A stretch of DNA of 64,000 nt, from positions 1 to 64,000 of the forward strand of contig JBNLAT010000001.1 in assembly GCA_050302275.1 (NCBI GenBank), read 5' to 3'. A program made the position numbers and the translations under genes. The notes below the pieces were generated by a model. The model was given only the letters and a program-made list of their open reading frames with translations, did not search any database and had not been told where the DNA came from. The stretch comes from JAPHTQ01 sp050302275 (GTDB taxonomy: Bacteria > Pseudomonadota > Gammaproteobacteria > Thiohalomonadales > Thiohalomonadaceae). The first letter of the stretch is position 1; every line of letters begins with the position of its first letter. Shown here piece after piece: positions 6,768 through 16,340 of the stretch.

Positions 6768-9083
6768 TTATTGGATGCCCAGCGTAAACTGGAAGGATTC
6801 CGTCTCATCCCCCGCTTTCTCGTTAAGCGGCATTGAGTAAACAAAGGAGAGCGGACCAACCGGCGTCATCCATGCCAAACCCAAACCTGTAGTGTAGCGG
6901 AGTTCTGACAGGTCTGTGCTTTCACTGGTGTTATATACGTTACCCGCGTCGACGAACGCCTTCAAGCGCATTGACGGACTATCCAGCGCCCAGGGGGGCG
7001 GGAAGACCAGTTCCATGGTGCCCAGCAGACGGGCATTACCGCCCAGCGGGTCGCCGTTGGAATCGAGGGTACCGGGCGTCGAGAACAGGGTATTGGTGCG
7101 ATAACCGCGCAGGGTCGATACACCACCTGCATAGTAGCGCTCATAAGGTGCCAGAATATTACTGCTGTCGTAGACATCGGCATAGGCGATATCACCCTCA
7201 ACACTGAAAGTCAGGTGCTTCGCCAACGGGATATAGTGCTGTTTGTTAACCCGCAACTTATAAAAGCGGTTGGCCTGATCAGTAACCGGCAGTGCGACCT
7301 CGCCACTGAGCAATAATTTCCCGCCTGAAGTGGGGAAATAGATTGCATTACGGGTATCGTGGCTCCAGCTCAGTTCAAAACCATAGGTATCGTACTGACA
7401 ATCATACTGGTCAGCGGAAGTACTGGCGTCGCTACAGAAATCGAGTACTTCGACAGACGTCGCGCTATCCACGTTCAACTGTGAGTGTTCGTAACGCAAG
7501 CCGTAACTCATGGTGTCGTACTCGCTCACTGGCACACCGAAGCGCATCAGCGCACCGTAGGCATCACGGGTATAATCCGCGGTATTGGCCGCTGCCGAGT
7601 CAGTGGTGCGGTAGTAGAGATCGTAGGTACGGCTCACCCCATCCTGGGTCCAGTAAGGATCGGTGGTATTAAAGCTGTAAGTAGTCGCAGTGGAGCTGTT
7701 ATCGAAGGTAATCGCAACCTTCTCACCGCTTCCCATGAAGTTTTCCCAGTTGATACTGGCGTTAATCAACATCCCCTGTACGTCACCGTAGCCGACACCA
7801 AAGTTAAAACTACCGAAGGAGTCACGTTCCTTAACGTCAAAGTTAACATCCACCTGATCAGGGCTTCCCGGAACGGCCGGTGTTTTAACGTTAACATCGG
7901 TAAAGAAACCGAGACGATTCAAGCGTGTGACCGAGCGCTGCACCTTGCTACTGGACATCCAGCCACCTTCCATCTGGCGCATTTCCCGCCGCAGCACTTC
8001 GTCATCGGTACGGATGTTTCCGGTCAAATTAATGCGACGTACCGTTACCCGTTGTCCCGGGTCGATCATATAGGTGAGATTGACCTCGCGTTTTTCCTTG
8101 TCCAGTTCCGGCACCGGATTAATGTTGGCAAAGGCGTAACCGATATTACCCAGGGCATCGCTAATCCGCCGGTGACTCTCGGTAATCTCCAGGCGTGAGA
8201 AGGTATCACCGGGATGTACAGAAATAAGCTTTTCAAGCTCCTCTTTGGGCACAATCGTATTACCCGCCACCTGCACACTGCCAATAGAGTACTTATCCCC
8301 TTCCGCAACATTGATGGTGATGTAGACATCCTTCTTGTCCGGGGTAATCGTCACCTGGGTGGAGAGGATCTCGAAATTGATATAACCATTATTCATATAA
8401 TGGGAGCGTAGCGTTTCCAGATCGGCAGCCAGTTTCTGTTTTGAATATTGATCGCTGCTACTGAACCAGCCCGCATCAGAACCCAGCTGAAATTTTTTGG
8501 TCAGTTCTTCCTGACTGAAGGCTTCATTACCGATGATATTAAGATGGCGAATCGCCGCCACATCACCTTCTGCAATTTCAATCAGTATCGCTACGCGGTT
8601 ACGTTCCAGTGGCGTAACGGTGGAACGCACCTGGGCATTGTATTTGCCCATCGCCAGATAGGCCTGCTTCAACTCCTGCTTGACCTTGTCGAGCATGGAG
8701 TAATCGAAAACATGACCTTCACTCATGCCGACCAGCTTGACGTTGGAGGTCAGCATATCGGTAGAAATATCGTCGTTACCTTTGAATTCGATGCTGGCGA
8801 TCGCCGGACGTTCGGCAAGAAATACCACCAGCACCTTGCCGTCGCGCTCAAGCACCACATCACGAAAGAAACCGGTTTTGTAGAGGGCGTGAACAGCCGC
8901 ATCGGCTGCTTCATCATTCAGGGTGTCACCCTTCTTCAGCGGCAGATAGTTATACACCGTACCCAGGGAGATACGCTGCAGCCCCTCTACACGAATATCA
9001 CTGATAACGAAATTCTCGATGGCGAAAGAGGCCGAACTCCAGACCAGCAGTAAGACAAGACCGATACGTTGCAACAAAAACAT
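6768..9083 (-). CDS. bamA: Outer-membrane protein assembly factor BamA
   Basis: 771 residues from the ATG at 9083 with a GAGAG ribosome site; a TTG 24 bp upstream is possible but places charged residues before the signal peptide. A Sec signal peptide precedes five POTRA domains (about 25-425, first one FVISDIRVEGLQR), then the 16-strand barrel (about 450-771) with YYAGGVSTLRGY near the loop-6 VRGF/Y region. It inserts beta-barrel proteins into the outer membrane. The C-terminus ends QFTLGIQ, without the terminal aromatic residue usual for barrel signals. It lies between rseP and skp. Confidence 0.96.
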   Translation of the reverse strand: MFLLQRIGLVLLLVWSSASFAIENFVISDIRVEGLQRISLGTVYNYLPLKKGDTLNDEAADAAVHALYKTGFFRDVVLERDGKVLVVFLAERPAIASIEFKGNDDISTDMLTSNVKLVGMSEGHVFDYSMLDKVKQELKQAYLAMGKYNAQVRSTVTPLERNRVAILIEIAEGDVAAIRHLNIIGNEAFSQEELTKKFQLGSDAGWFSSSDQYSKQKLAADLETLRSHYMNNGYINFEILSTQVTITPDKKDVYITINVAEGDKYSIGSVQVAGNTIVPKEELEKLISVHPGDTFSRLEITESHRRISDALGNIGYAFANINPVPELDKEKREVNLTYMIDPGQRVTVRRINLTGNIRTDDEVLRREMRQMEGGWMSSSKVQRSVTRLNRLGFFTDVNVKTPAVPGSPDQVDVNFDVKERDSFGSFNFGVGYGDVQGMLINASINWENFMGSGEKVAITFDNSSTATTYSFNTTDPYWTQDGVSRTYDLYYRTTDSAAANTADYTRDAYGALMRFGVPVSEYDTMSYGLRYEHSQLNVDSATSVEVLDFCSDASTSADQYDCQYDTYGFELSWSHDTRNAIYFPTSGGKLLLSGEVALPVTDQANRFYKLRVNKQHYIPLAKHLTFSVEGDIAYADVYDSSNILAPYERYYAGGVSTLRGYRTNTLFSTPGTLDSNGDPLGGNARLLGTMELVFPPPWALDSPSMRLKAFVDAGNVYNTSESTDLSELRYTTGLGLAWMTPVGPLSFVYSMPLNEKAGDETESFQFTLGIQ

Positions 9084-9107
9084 TTTCTCTCGTTTATTTA
9101 TCGTCAA

Positions 9108-10469
9108 TTATCCAACCAGACGAGTCAGGTCATTAAAAATCGCCAGAACAGTCAGGGCCAAAATCAGCGCCAAACCAACACGCTGCCCCATCGCTTCAAC
9201 TCGCTCAGGTACCGGGCGACGAATCACACCTTCAATCAGGTAGTAGAGCAGATGTCCGCCATCCAGCACCGGGATCGGTAACAGGTTCAATACCCCAAGG
9301 CTGACACTGATCAGTCCGAGAAACTTGAGGAAATGACTCATTCCCGCATCGGCTGACTGCTTGGCGTACTGCGCAATCCCAATTGGACCGCTGATATTTT
9401 CCACCGAGGCCCGACCCATGATCATTTCACCGATCATTCGCAGTGTCAGGCCCGCCATCTCCCAGGTTTTGCTCCACGCCACCGGGATGGCTGCTGCCGC
9501 ATCATAACGCAATTCGGCGCGTAGCGGCTCGAACAGACTACGGTCGAAATAGACCCCTGCGCCAATCTTGCCGATCGGCCCTTTATCGCTCTGTACCACC
9601 TGCGGTCGCAGCGATATCGGCATCTCTTCACCGTCACGCTGAATCAGCAGTTCAAGCGGCATATCGGGATGCGCCTGAATGATCGATACCAGCTGTTGCC
9701 ACTCATCCACCTGCTGTCCTGCAGCCAGCAATACCTTGTCTCCGCTCTGCAGGCCCGCCTCTTCGGCGACCGAATCCTCGACCACCTTGCCGATGACGGG
9801 CGCGATACGCGGCTGGTAAACATTCAGGCCCAGCTTTTTATACAGTTCCTGAGGCTTGCTGTTGGCATCCACCTCATCGAATTCCAGCATCGCCTCGCGA
9901 CTGACACCGCCTTCATAGATGGTCAGCTTGACCGGATTATTCAGCAGCATCTTCGGCAGGATCGCCTCAATCGCCGATTGCCAGGTCGGTGTCGCCTCCC
10001 CATCCACGGAGAGGATCTCCTGGCCACTATGCAGTCCTGCTGCAGAGGCAATGGAATCCGGTGCAATATCGCCGATGATCGGCTTGATGCCATTGATGCC
10101 GATCACAAACATCATCCAGTAGGCGACGATGGCAAAGGCAAAATTGAAAAACGGACCGGCCATGACGATGGCGCTGCGCTTTAGCAATGGCTGACGGTTA
10201 AAGGCACGATGCAGTTCCGCCTCAGGCACCTCGCCCTCGCGCTCATCGAGCATCTTGACGTAACCACCCAGAGGAATGGAGGCCACCATATATTCAGTCT
10301 GATCCGGTCCCGATTTTTTCTGCCACAGCGGCTTACCGAAACCGATGGAGTAACGCAGTACCTTGACCCCCATCCAGCGGGCGACCAGGAAATGTCCCAG
10401 TTCGTGTACCGCGATCAGCAGGCTCAACGCCACCAGCAAAGAAAGAATGGTCAGCAGTACATCCATCAT
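9108..10469 (-). CDS. rseP: Site-2 intramembrane zinc protease RseP
   Basis: 453 residues. It cleaves the anti-sigma factor RseA within the membrane in the sigma-E envelope stress response. The zinc site HELGH is at residues 22-26 in the first transmembrane helix, and the second metal motif LDGGH is near residue 400. Two PDZ domains lie between (around 125-200 and 205-300), and hydrophobic helices occur at about 100-120 and at both ends. Its ATG overlaps the dxr stop codon by one base (TGATG). Placement beside bamA and skp ties it to outer-membrane quality control. Confidence 0.96.
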   Translation of the reverse strand: MMDVLLTILSLLVALSLLIAVHELGHFLVARWMGVKVLRYSIGFGKPLWQKKSGPDQTEYMVASIPLGGYVKMLDEREGEVPEAELHRAFNRQPLLKRSAIVMAGPFFNFAFAIVAYWMMFVIGINGIKPIIGDIAPDSIASAAGLHSGQEILSVDGEATPTWQSAIEAILPKMLLNNPVKLTIYEGGVSREAMLEFDEVDANSKPQELYKKLGLNVYQPRIAPVIGKVVEDSVAEEAGLQSGDKVLLAAGQQVDEWQQLVSIIQAHPDMPLELLIQRDGEEMPISLRPQVVQSDKGPIGKIGAGVYFDRSLFEPLRAELRYDAAAAIPVAWSKTWEMAGLTLRMIGEMIMGRASVENISGPIGIAQYAKQSADAGMSHFLKFLGLISVSLGVLNLLPIPVLDGGHLLYYLIEGVIRRPVPERVEAMGQRVGLALILALTVLAIFNDLTRLVG

Positions 10470-11668
10470 CAGTGCAACACCTCAACATCGGCCATCAGTG
10501 TGGTCGCCACTTCTCTGGCTTCCGTATCGGCAGCAAAAATCGTCTCCAACGAGTCGGCCGCGGCAATCTTCATTCGTCCCAAAGTCTCTTCAATAAGTTC
10601 CGGGATCGCGGTAAAGCGAATACGCTCCTGCAGGAAAGCCTCTACTGCGATCTCATTGGCTGCGTTAAGGATCGCCGGCGCCGTACCGCCCGCCTCTATC
10701 GCCTCCATAGCCAGACGCAGGCAGGGGAAGCGACGCAAATCGGGCTCTTCAAAATCGAGCCGCGCCACATCAAATAGATTCAGGCTAGGCACCCCGGATT
10801 CAATGCGCTCGGGCCAGGCCAGGGCGTGGGCGATGGGGGTACGCATATCGGGATTGCCCATCTGCGCCAGTACCGAACCGTCGTTGTACTCCACCATGGA
10901 GTGAATCACGCTCTGTGGGTGCAGCACCACCTGGATGTTCGTCGTGGTGGTGTGAAACAGCCAGCAGGCCTCGATCACTTCGAGACCCTTGTTCATCATG
11001 GTGGCGGAATCGACGGAAATCTTCTGTCCCATCGACCAGTTGGGATGGGCAACTGCCTGGGCCGGGGTCACTGCCGTCAGTTGTTCGATAGGGGTGGTAC
11101 GGAATGGGCCACCCGAGGCGGTCAGCAGGATACGGCGAACGCCGACCTGATCCAGACCGTGGGCAAAGTCGCTCGGCATGCACTGGAAGATCGCGTTGTG
11201 CTCACTATCGATGGGCAACAATTCGGCATTGTGTCGGCGCACCTCATCCATGAACAGCTGGCCGGACATCACCAGCGCCTCTTTGTTGGCCAGCAGAATG
11301 CGCTTACCGCTACGCGCTGCGGCTAGAACCGGAGGCAGACCAGCGGCACCGACGATGGCCGCCATCACATAATCGACTTCATCCAGTGCGGCAATCTCTT
11401 CCAGCCCGGCCACACCACTCAGGACTTCCACTTCAGCACCCTGCTCTACCAGTTTGCCGCGCAACTGTTCTGCTGCGGTCTCGTCGGCCATCACCGCATA
11501 ACGCGGCCGAAACTGCAGGCACTGCTCCAACAAACGGTCGACCTGGCGGTTGGCACTTAATGCCACCACCCGATAGCGCTGCGGATGTCGCGCCAGTACG
11601 TCCAGAGTGCTGACGCCAATGGAACCGGTCGCGCCGAGAACCGTTATGCCTTTCAGCGACTCAGCCAT
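10469..11668 (-). CDS. dxr: 1-deoxy-D-xylulose 5-phosphate reductoisomerase
   Basis: 399 residues, standard length. It converts DXP to MEP with NADPH, the committed step of the MEP isoprenoid pathway, which supplies undecaprenyl and quinone chains. The N-terminal dinucleotide-binding motif is LGATGSIGVSTLDVL. The metal and substrate site PIDSEHNAIFQ lies near residue 150, and ASGGPFR and a Ser/Asn-rich region around MMNKGLE complete the active site. It sits between cdsA and rseP, overlapping both slightly, within one minus-strand operon. Confidence 0.97.
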   Translation of the reverse strand: MAESLKGITVLGATGSIGVSTLDVLARHPQRYRVVALSANRQVDRLLEQCLQFRPRYAVMADETAAEQLRGKLVEQGAEVEVLSGVAGLEEIAALDEVDYVMAAIVGAAGLPPVLAAARSGKRILLANKEALVMSGQLFMDEVRRHNAELLPIDSEHNAIFQCMPSDFAHGLDQVGVRRILLTASGGPFRTTPIEQLTAVTPAQAVAHPNWSMGQKISVDSATMMNKGLEVIEACWLFHTTTTNIQVVLHPQSVIHSMVEYNDGSVLAQMGNPDMRTPIAHALAWPERIESGVPSLNLFDVARLDFEEPDLRRFPCLRLAMEAIEAGGTAPAILNAANEIAVEAFLQERIRFTAIPELIEETLGRMKIAAADSLETIFAADTEAREVATTLMADVEVLH

Positions 11669-12462
11669 AACAACCCCAGGGTAAAGACCGGCGCCGCGGC
11701 GGTCAGGCTATCGATACGATCCAGCACGCCACCATGACCGGGCAGCAGGTCACCACTATCCTTCACTGCAGCAATGCGCTTAAACAGGCTCTCCAGCAGG
11801 TCACCCAGCACCGACAGTGCCACTGTCAGCACCACCAGCGCCAGATAGGCGACCATGCCGTCGACCGGCGGCAACCAGCGGGTAGAGATCAGGGCGATCA
11901 GCAGGGCAAACAGCATGCCGCCGACCACACCTTCCCAGGTCTTGCCCGGGCTGACATTCGGCGCCAGCTTGCGCTTGCCGAAGGCGCGACCGGAAAAATA
12001 GGCGCCGGTATCCGCAGCCCAGATCAACAACATCAACAGGATCACAAAACCGGGGCCAAAGCGGTCGTGCAGCAGCCACAGTGCCGCCCAGGCGGGCACC
12101 ATCACAAGTATTCCGGCCAGCCCGCGCACCACGGCAACACGCCACAACGCGGCGCTACGCGGATAGCCGAGTACGGATAAAAGCGCCACCACCCACCATG
12201 CTGCAGCGGCCAGCAGGATGACCATCGACCACTCGCCCTGGCCGAGAAAACGGTGTGCAATGAAGATTAGCGAGGCAATCAGGGCGACATAGGCCAGCCG
12301 GCCAGGCAGCGCCTTCAAATTACACAGACGCGACCACTCCCAGGCACCCATGGCAATAATCAGCGCAACGCCGATGGCGAAGGCATTGGAGGAGCTGGCC
12401 CAGATGGCCCACAGGGCCAGGGGCGCGAGAATCAGGGCGGTTATCACTCGCAACTTAAGCAT
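11653..12462 (-). CDS. cdsA: Phosphatidate cytidylyltransferase (CDP-diglyceride synthase)
   Basis: 269 residues from the ATG at 12462 (MLKLRVITALILAPLA), which fits the family better than a frame opening 57 bases earlier inside uppS. It makes CDP-diacylglycerol from phosphatidate and CTP in the inner membrane, the branch point of phospholipid synthesis. It is mostly hydrophobic, with about eight helices. The CDS signature near the C-terminus (VSVLGDLLESLFKR...KDSGDLLPGHGGVLDRIDS) is intact. It overlaps uppS by 8 bp and dxr by 16 bp. Confidence 0.96.
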   Translation of the reverse strand: MLKLRVITALILAPLALWAIWASSSNAFAIGVALIIAMGAWEWSRLCNLKALPGRLAYVALIASLIFIAHRFLGQGEWSMVILLAAAAWWVVALLSVLGYPRSAALWRVAVVRGLAGILVMVPAWAALWLLHDRFGPGFVILLMLLIWAADTGAYFSGRAFGKRKLAPNVSPGKTWEGVVGGMLFALLIALISTRWLPPVDGMVAYLALVVLTVALSVLGDLLESLFKRIAAVKDSGDLLPGHGGVLDRIDSLTAAAPVFTLGLLWLSR

Positions 12463-13234
12463 GACGTAGCTTCTCCACCTGATCGCCGGTGCGGCCAAAG
12501 CGGCGTTGACGGCAGGCATAAGACTTCAGCGCATCATCGAAAGCAGGCTGATCGAAATCGGGCCACAGCAGATCAGTGAAATAGAGTTCGGTATAGGCCA
12601 GTTGCCAGAGCAGGAAGTTACTGATGCGCTGCTCACCGCCGGTGCGGATAAACAAGTCAGGCTCGGGCAGATCGGTCAGGGAGAGGTGTTGCTCAATCAG
12701 TTCAGAGGTGATCGCGTCACTGCGAAGTCTGCCAGCCTCCACCTCTGCGGCCAGCATCTGGCAGGCCTGGGTGATATCCCAGCGACCACCATAGTTGGCA
12801 GCGATGTTGAGATGCAGGCGGCTGTTTGCTTTGGTGAGCTCTTCACTTTCGTGAATGCGCTGTTGCAGTTCGGGAGAGAAGGCGCTGATGTCGCCAATAA
12901 CCCGCAGCCGCACACCATTCTTGTGCAGCTTCTTGACCTCTTTTTCCAGCGCAGTCATAAACAGGTTCATCAGCATACCGACCTCGTCCTTGGGACGACG
13001 CCAGTTTTCGCTACTGAAGGCAAACAGGGTCAACACCTCGACCCCGGCAGCAGCACAGAAATCGATAGTGCGGCGCACCGCTTCCAGGCCGACCTTGTGC
13101 CCGGCGACACGCGGCAAATGACGTTTGCGGCCCCAACGTCCATTACCATCCATGATGATGGCGACGTGACGGGGTACATTGCCCTGGGTAAAGTTGGAAT
13201 CGTTTTTGTCGGCCATACCCACCGAATCCGGCAT
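12455..13234 (-). CDS. uppS: Undecaprenyl diphosphate synthase
   Basis: 259 residues. A cis-prenyltransferase, it extends farnesyl diphosphate to C55 undecaprenyl diphosphate, the lipid carrier of peptidoglycan and O-antigen synthesis. The diphosphate-binding motif HVAIIMDGNGRWG is near residue 25, FSSENWRRP around 85, and the C-terminal RTGGEQRISNFLLWQ and ELYF motifs are complete. The ATG at 13234 is used here; an internal ATG six codons later is equally possible because neither has a strong ribosome site. A hairpin separates it from frr. Confidence 0.95.
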   Translation of the reverse strand: MPDSVGMADKNDSNFTQGNVPRHVAIIMDGNGRWGRKRHLPRVAGHKVGLEAVRRTIDFCAAAGVEVLTLFAFSSENWRRPKDEVGMLMNLFMTALEKEVKKLHKNGVRLRVIGDISAFSPELQQRIHESEELTKANSRLHLNIAANYGGRWDITQACQMLAAEVEAGRLRSDAITSELIEQHLSLTDLPEPDLFIRTGGEQRISNFLLWQLAYTELYFTDLLWPDFDQPAFDDALKSYACRQRRFGRTGDQVEKLRHA

Positions 13235-13243
13235 CGCTGTGAA

Positions 13244-13275
13244 AATAAGCAGCGGCCTTACATGGAGGCCGCTGC
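13244..13275 (-). terminator. Hairpin with T-rich tail between frr and uppS
   Basis: Inverted repeat GCAGCGGCC (13249-13257) and GGCCGCTGC (13267-13275) around a 9-base loop. On the minus strand it is followed by TTATTTTC, so it can act as a partial terminator between frr and uppS and lower readthrough into the envelope genes. Confidence 0.7.
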
Positions 13276-13286
13276 ATTGTTATGTG

Positions 13287-13844
13287 CTAAATGGACAGCA
13301 GGTCCTGCTCTTTCGCCGCGACCAGTTTGTCCACCTCAGCGATATATTTATCGGTGATCTTCTGAATACCGTCTTCGCCACCGCGCGCCTGGTCTTCGCT
13401 GATCTCTTTCTCTTTCAGCAAGTCCTTGATGTCGGAGTTGGCATCACGACGGATATTGCGAATCGCTACCTTGCCCTGCTCACCTTCGTGACGCACCACC
13501 TTGGTCAGGTCGCGACGACGCTCTTCGGTCAGCGGCGGCATCGGTACACGAATCACGGTACCGGCAGAGGAAGGATTCAAACCCAGGTCTGAGGTCATGA
13601 TCGCCTTCTCCACCACGGAAACCATCGGCTTCTCCCACGGTGTCACGGTCAGGGTCCGTGAATCTTCCACTGCGATGTTAGCGACCTGGCCGATTGGCAC
13701 TTCGGAACCGTAGTAATCGACAGTAATGTGGTTCAACAGACTGGGATGTGCACGACCGGTACGAATCTTCGTCAGTTCGGTCTTCAGCGCCTCGAGGCTT
13801 TTCTGCATCCGCGCTTCAGCATCTTTCTGGATATCGTTAATCAT
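13287..13844 (-). CDS. frr: Ribosome recycling factor
   Basis: 185 residues, the exact usual size. It splits post-termination ribosomes with EF-G. Three-helix-bundle sequence with hallmarks KSLEALKTELTKIRTGRAHPSLL at the N-terminus, PWEKPMVSVVEKAI in the beta domain, and LTEERRRDLTKVVR in the middle. It starts directly after the pyrH stop codon, continuing the rpsB-tsf-pyrH-frr run. Confidence 0.98.
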   Translation of the reverse strand: MINDIQKDAEARMQKSLEALKTELTKIRTGRAHPSLLNHITVDYYGSEVPIGQVANIAVEDSRTLTVTPWEKPMVSVVEKAIMTSDLGLNPSSAGTVIRVPMPPLTEERRRDLTKVVRHEGEQGKVAIRNIRRDANSDIKDLLKEKEISEDQARGGEDGIQKITDKYIAEVDKLVAAKEQDLLSI

Positions 13845-14582
13845 CTACTTGTCTCCACACTCCACCAGAGTGCCCTCATCCCCACCGTGCAGGATATTAC
13901 GCAGGGCGCCCGGCTTGTTCATGTTGAACACTCGTAAAGGCATTTTGTGATCGCGACACAGCACCATCGCTGTCAGGTCCATCACGCCGAGCTGTTTCGC
14001 CAGTACCTCATCGTAGGTGAGACGGCTGTAACGGGTGGCGCTGGGGTCCTTGACCGGGTCGGCGGTGTAGACACCATCCACTTTGGTCGCCTTGAGCACC
14101 AGATCGGCATTGATCTCGATACCGCGCAGGGTTGCCGCCGAATCGGTGGTAAAGAACGGGTTGCCGGTACCAGCGGCCATGATCACCACCCGCCCCTTCT
14201 CCAGGTGACGAATGGCGCGACGGCGTACGTAGTCTTCACAGACCTGATGGATCGGCAGCGCCGACATCACTCGTACGGTCAGGCCCGCCTTTTCCAGGCC
14301 ATCCTGTACCGACAGAGAATTAATCACCGTCGCCAGCATACCCATGTGGTCTGCTGTTGCCCGTTCCATGCCACTCGAGGCAAGACTGACGCCGCGGAAG
14401 ATATTGCCACCGCCGATTACCAAACCGACCTCTGCGCCATCCTTGACGACTTCGGCGATCTCGGCGGCAATGCGCTGCACCACCGCCGGGTCGATGCCGA
14501 AGTCCTGCTCGCCCATCAGCGCTTCACCGCTGAGTTTGAGCAGAATCCGTTTGTAAGCCAGCTTGCCCTCGGCTTTTCCCAT
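13845..14582 (-). CDS. pyrH: UMP kinase
   Basis: 245 residues. Phosphorylates UMP to UDP in pyrimidine nucleotide synthesis; amino-acid-kinase fold, hexameric, activated by GTP and inhibited by UTP in its family. Motifs include KRILLKLSGEALMG at the N-terminus, GLVIGGGNIFRG at about 60, AAGTGNPFFTTDSAA around 140 and KATKVDGVYTADP around 165. It starts 3 bp after tsf and is followed immediately by frr. Confidence 0.98.
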   Translation of the reverse strand: MGKAEGKLAYKRILLKLSGEALMGEQDFGIDPAVVQRIAAEIAEVVKDGAEVGLVIGGGNIFRGVSLASSGMERATADHMGMLATVINSLSVQDGLEKAGLTVRVMSALPIHQVCEDYVRRRAIRHLEKGRVVIMAAGTGNPFFTTDSAATLRGIEINADLVLKATKVDGVYTADPVKDPSATRYSRLTYDEVLAKQLGVMDLTAMVLCRDHKMPLRVFNMNKPGALRNILHGGDEGTLVECGDK

Positions 14583-14585
14583 GGC

Positions 14586-15464
14586 TTAGCTACCTTTGAC
14601 CTGAGCCATCACCTCGTCGGCAAAGTTCTCCTGTTTCTTCTCGATACCCTCGCCCACTTCAAAACGGGTGAAGCTGGCAACCTTGGCACCAGCGCCCTTG
14701 AGCAGTTTCTCTACGGTGGTATCGGGGTCTTTAACGAACGGCTGGCCCAGCAGGGTAACCTCTTTGAGGAACTTGCTGATGCGACCGTCGATCATCTTCT
14801 CGATGATTTCAGCAGGCTTGCCGGACTCGGCCGCCTGGGCGCTGAAAATTTCACGCTCTTTGGCGATGACTTCGGCAGGTACGTCATCGGTAGAAACTGC
14901 CTGCGGACGGCTGGCAGCGATGTGCATGGCAATGTCGCGACCCAGTTCCAGATCGCCACCTTCCAGATCAACCACTACACCGATGCGGCTGCCGTGGGAG
15001 TAGCTGGCCAGTACACCGTTGCTCTGCAGCAGGGCAACGCGACGTACGTTCATGTTCTCACCAATTTTGGCGATCATCGCCTTGAGGGTGTCGGCAACGC
15101 TCTCGCCGCTGGCCATCTTGGCTGCCAGCAGGGCGTCCAGATCGCTAACGCCGTTATCCAGCGCAACCTGTGCCACTTCGTTACTGAAGTTCTGGAAGTC
15201 GTCGCCCTTGGTCACGAAGTCGGTTTCACAGTTAACTTCAACGATGGCGACTTTCTTGTTATCGCCGCTCGCCTTGATCACGATAAGACCTTCAGCAGCG
15301 GTACGACCTGCCTTCTTGTCGGCCTTGGCCAGACCGGTCTTGCGCATGTGCTCGATAGCAGCTTCGATATCGCCGTTGCACTCTACCAGGGCCTTTTTGC
15401 ACTCCATCATGCCAGCGCCGGTGCGCTCGCGCAGATCCTTTACCATAGAAGCGGTAATAGACAT
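14586..15464 (-). CDS. tsf: Elongation factor Ts
   Basis: 292 residues from the ATG at 15464; a frame extending further upstream runs through the rpsB-tsf terminator and is not credible. It exchanges GDP for GTP on EF-Tu. It has an N-terminal UBA-like domain (MSITASMVKDLRERTGAGMMECKKAL) and the tandem EF-Ts dimerisation domains with TDFVTKGDDF near residue 80. It lies second in the rpsB-tsf-pyrH-frr run, and the ratio to rpsB is probably set by the hairpin between them. Confidence 0.98.
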   Translation of the reverse strand: MSITASMVKDLRERTGAGMMECKKALVECNGDIEAAIEHMRKTGLAKADKKAGRTAAEGLIVIKASGDNKKVAIVEVNCETDFVTKGDDFQNFSNEVAQVALDNGVSDLDALLAAKMASGESVADTLKAMIAKIGENMNVRRVALLQSNGVLASYSHGSRIGVVVDLEGGDLELGRDIAMHIAASRPQAVSTDDVPAEVIAKEREIFSAQAAESGKPAEIIEKMIDGRISKFLKEVTLLGQPFVKDPDTTVEKLLKGAGAKVASFTRFEVGEGIEKKQENFADEVMAQVKGS

Positions 15465-15540
15465 GTTGCTCTTTCCTCTTAAACAATCATCTAAAAACGA
15501 AACCGTGCCGCGTATGCGGTACGTAATGTCCTGTTCCAAA

Positions 15541-15563
15541 AAAGGGGGCAACGCCCCCTTTTC
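15541..15563 (-). terminator. Intrinsic terminator/attenuator between rpsB and tsf
   Basis: GGGGGC (15544-15549) and GCCCCC (15553-15558) with a 3-base loop, flanked by A-runs before and TTTT after. On the minus strand it reads out as a GC stem followed by six T residues, between the rpsB stop and the tsf start. A hairpin at this position is known from other gammaproteobacteria, where partial readthrough supplies tsf. Confidence 0.9.
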
Positions 15564-15581
15564 GTTTCAGCTCAAGGCGGT

Positions 15582-16334
15582 TTAGCCTGCCGCCTTTTCG
15601 CCTTCGTCTTCGGTCACTTCGATGAACTCATCCTTTGACCCGCCGGTGGAAGAAGATGCACGTCCTTCCAGAATGGCGTTGGCAGCACCCTGTACATAAA
15701 GGGTGATGGCGCGAATAGCGTCATCGTTGCCGGGGATGATGTAGTCGATGTTTTCCGGGCTGCAGTTGCTATCGATAACAGCGATAACCGGAATACCCAG
15801 AGTGCGCGCTTCGTTAATGGCGATCTTCTCGTGACCTACGTCGATCACGAACAGGGCATCGGGCAGGCCGCCCATGTCCTTAATACCGCCCAGGCTGCGC
15901 TGCAGTTTTTCCATCTCACGACGACGCATCAGCGCTTCTTTCTTGGTCAGGCGGTCCAGAGAACCATCCTGATCCATCGATTCGAGGTCTTTCAGACGCT
16001 TGATGGACTGCTTAACGGTTTTGTAGTTGGTCAGCATGCCGCCCAGCCAACGGTGGTTGACGTAGGGCATACCGCAACGCTCGGCTTCTTCACGAACGAT
16101 GTCGCGGGCCTGACGCTTGGTGCCAACGAAGAGAATGTTGCCTTTCTTGGAAGCCAGCTTGGAAACGAAGTTCATCGCCTCGTTGTACAGCGGAAGGCTC
16201 TTCTCCAGGTTGATGATATGAATCTTGTTACGGTCGCCGAAGAGGAACGGAGCCATCTTGGGATTCCAGTAACGGGTCTGGTGACCGAAGTGAACACCGG
16301 CCTCCAGCATTTGACGCATGGTAACGTTAGCCAT
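15582..16334 (-). CDS. rpsB: 30S ribosomal protein S2
   Basis: 250 residues. Small-subunit protein needed to recruit S1. Signature MANVTMRQMLEAGVHFGHQTRYWNPKMAPF at the N-terminus, the central coiled-coil insertion rich in Lys/Arg/Glu (about 95-160), and the acidic C-terminal tail. An AGGAG ribosome site lies upstream. It is the first gene of the minus-strand operon and is divergent from map, the common gammaproteobacterial arrangement. Confidence 0.98.
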   Translation of the reverse strand: MANVTMRQMLEAGVHFGHQTRYWNPKMAPFLFGDRNKIHIINLEKSLPLYNEAMNFVSKLASKKGNILFVGTKRQARDIVREEAERCGMPYVNHRWLGGMLTNYKTVKQSIKRLKDLESMDQDGSLDRLTKKEALMRRREMEKLQRSLGGIKDMGGLPDALFVIDVGHEKIAINEARTLGIPVIAVIDSNCSPENIDYIIPGNDDAIRAITLYVQGAANAILEGRASSSTGGSKDEFIEVTEDEGEKAAG

Positions 16335-16340
16335 TCTATT

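Noticed and set aside
13947..15482. 511-codon plus-strand frame
   Set aside because: It is antisense to pyrH and tsf and arises from their strong codon bias.
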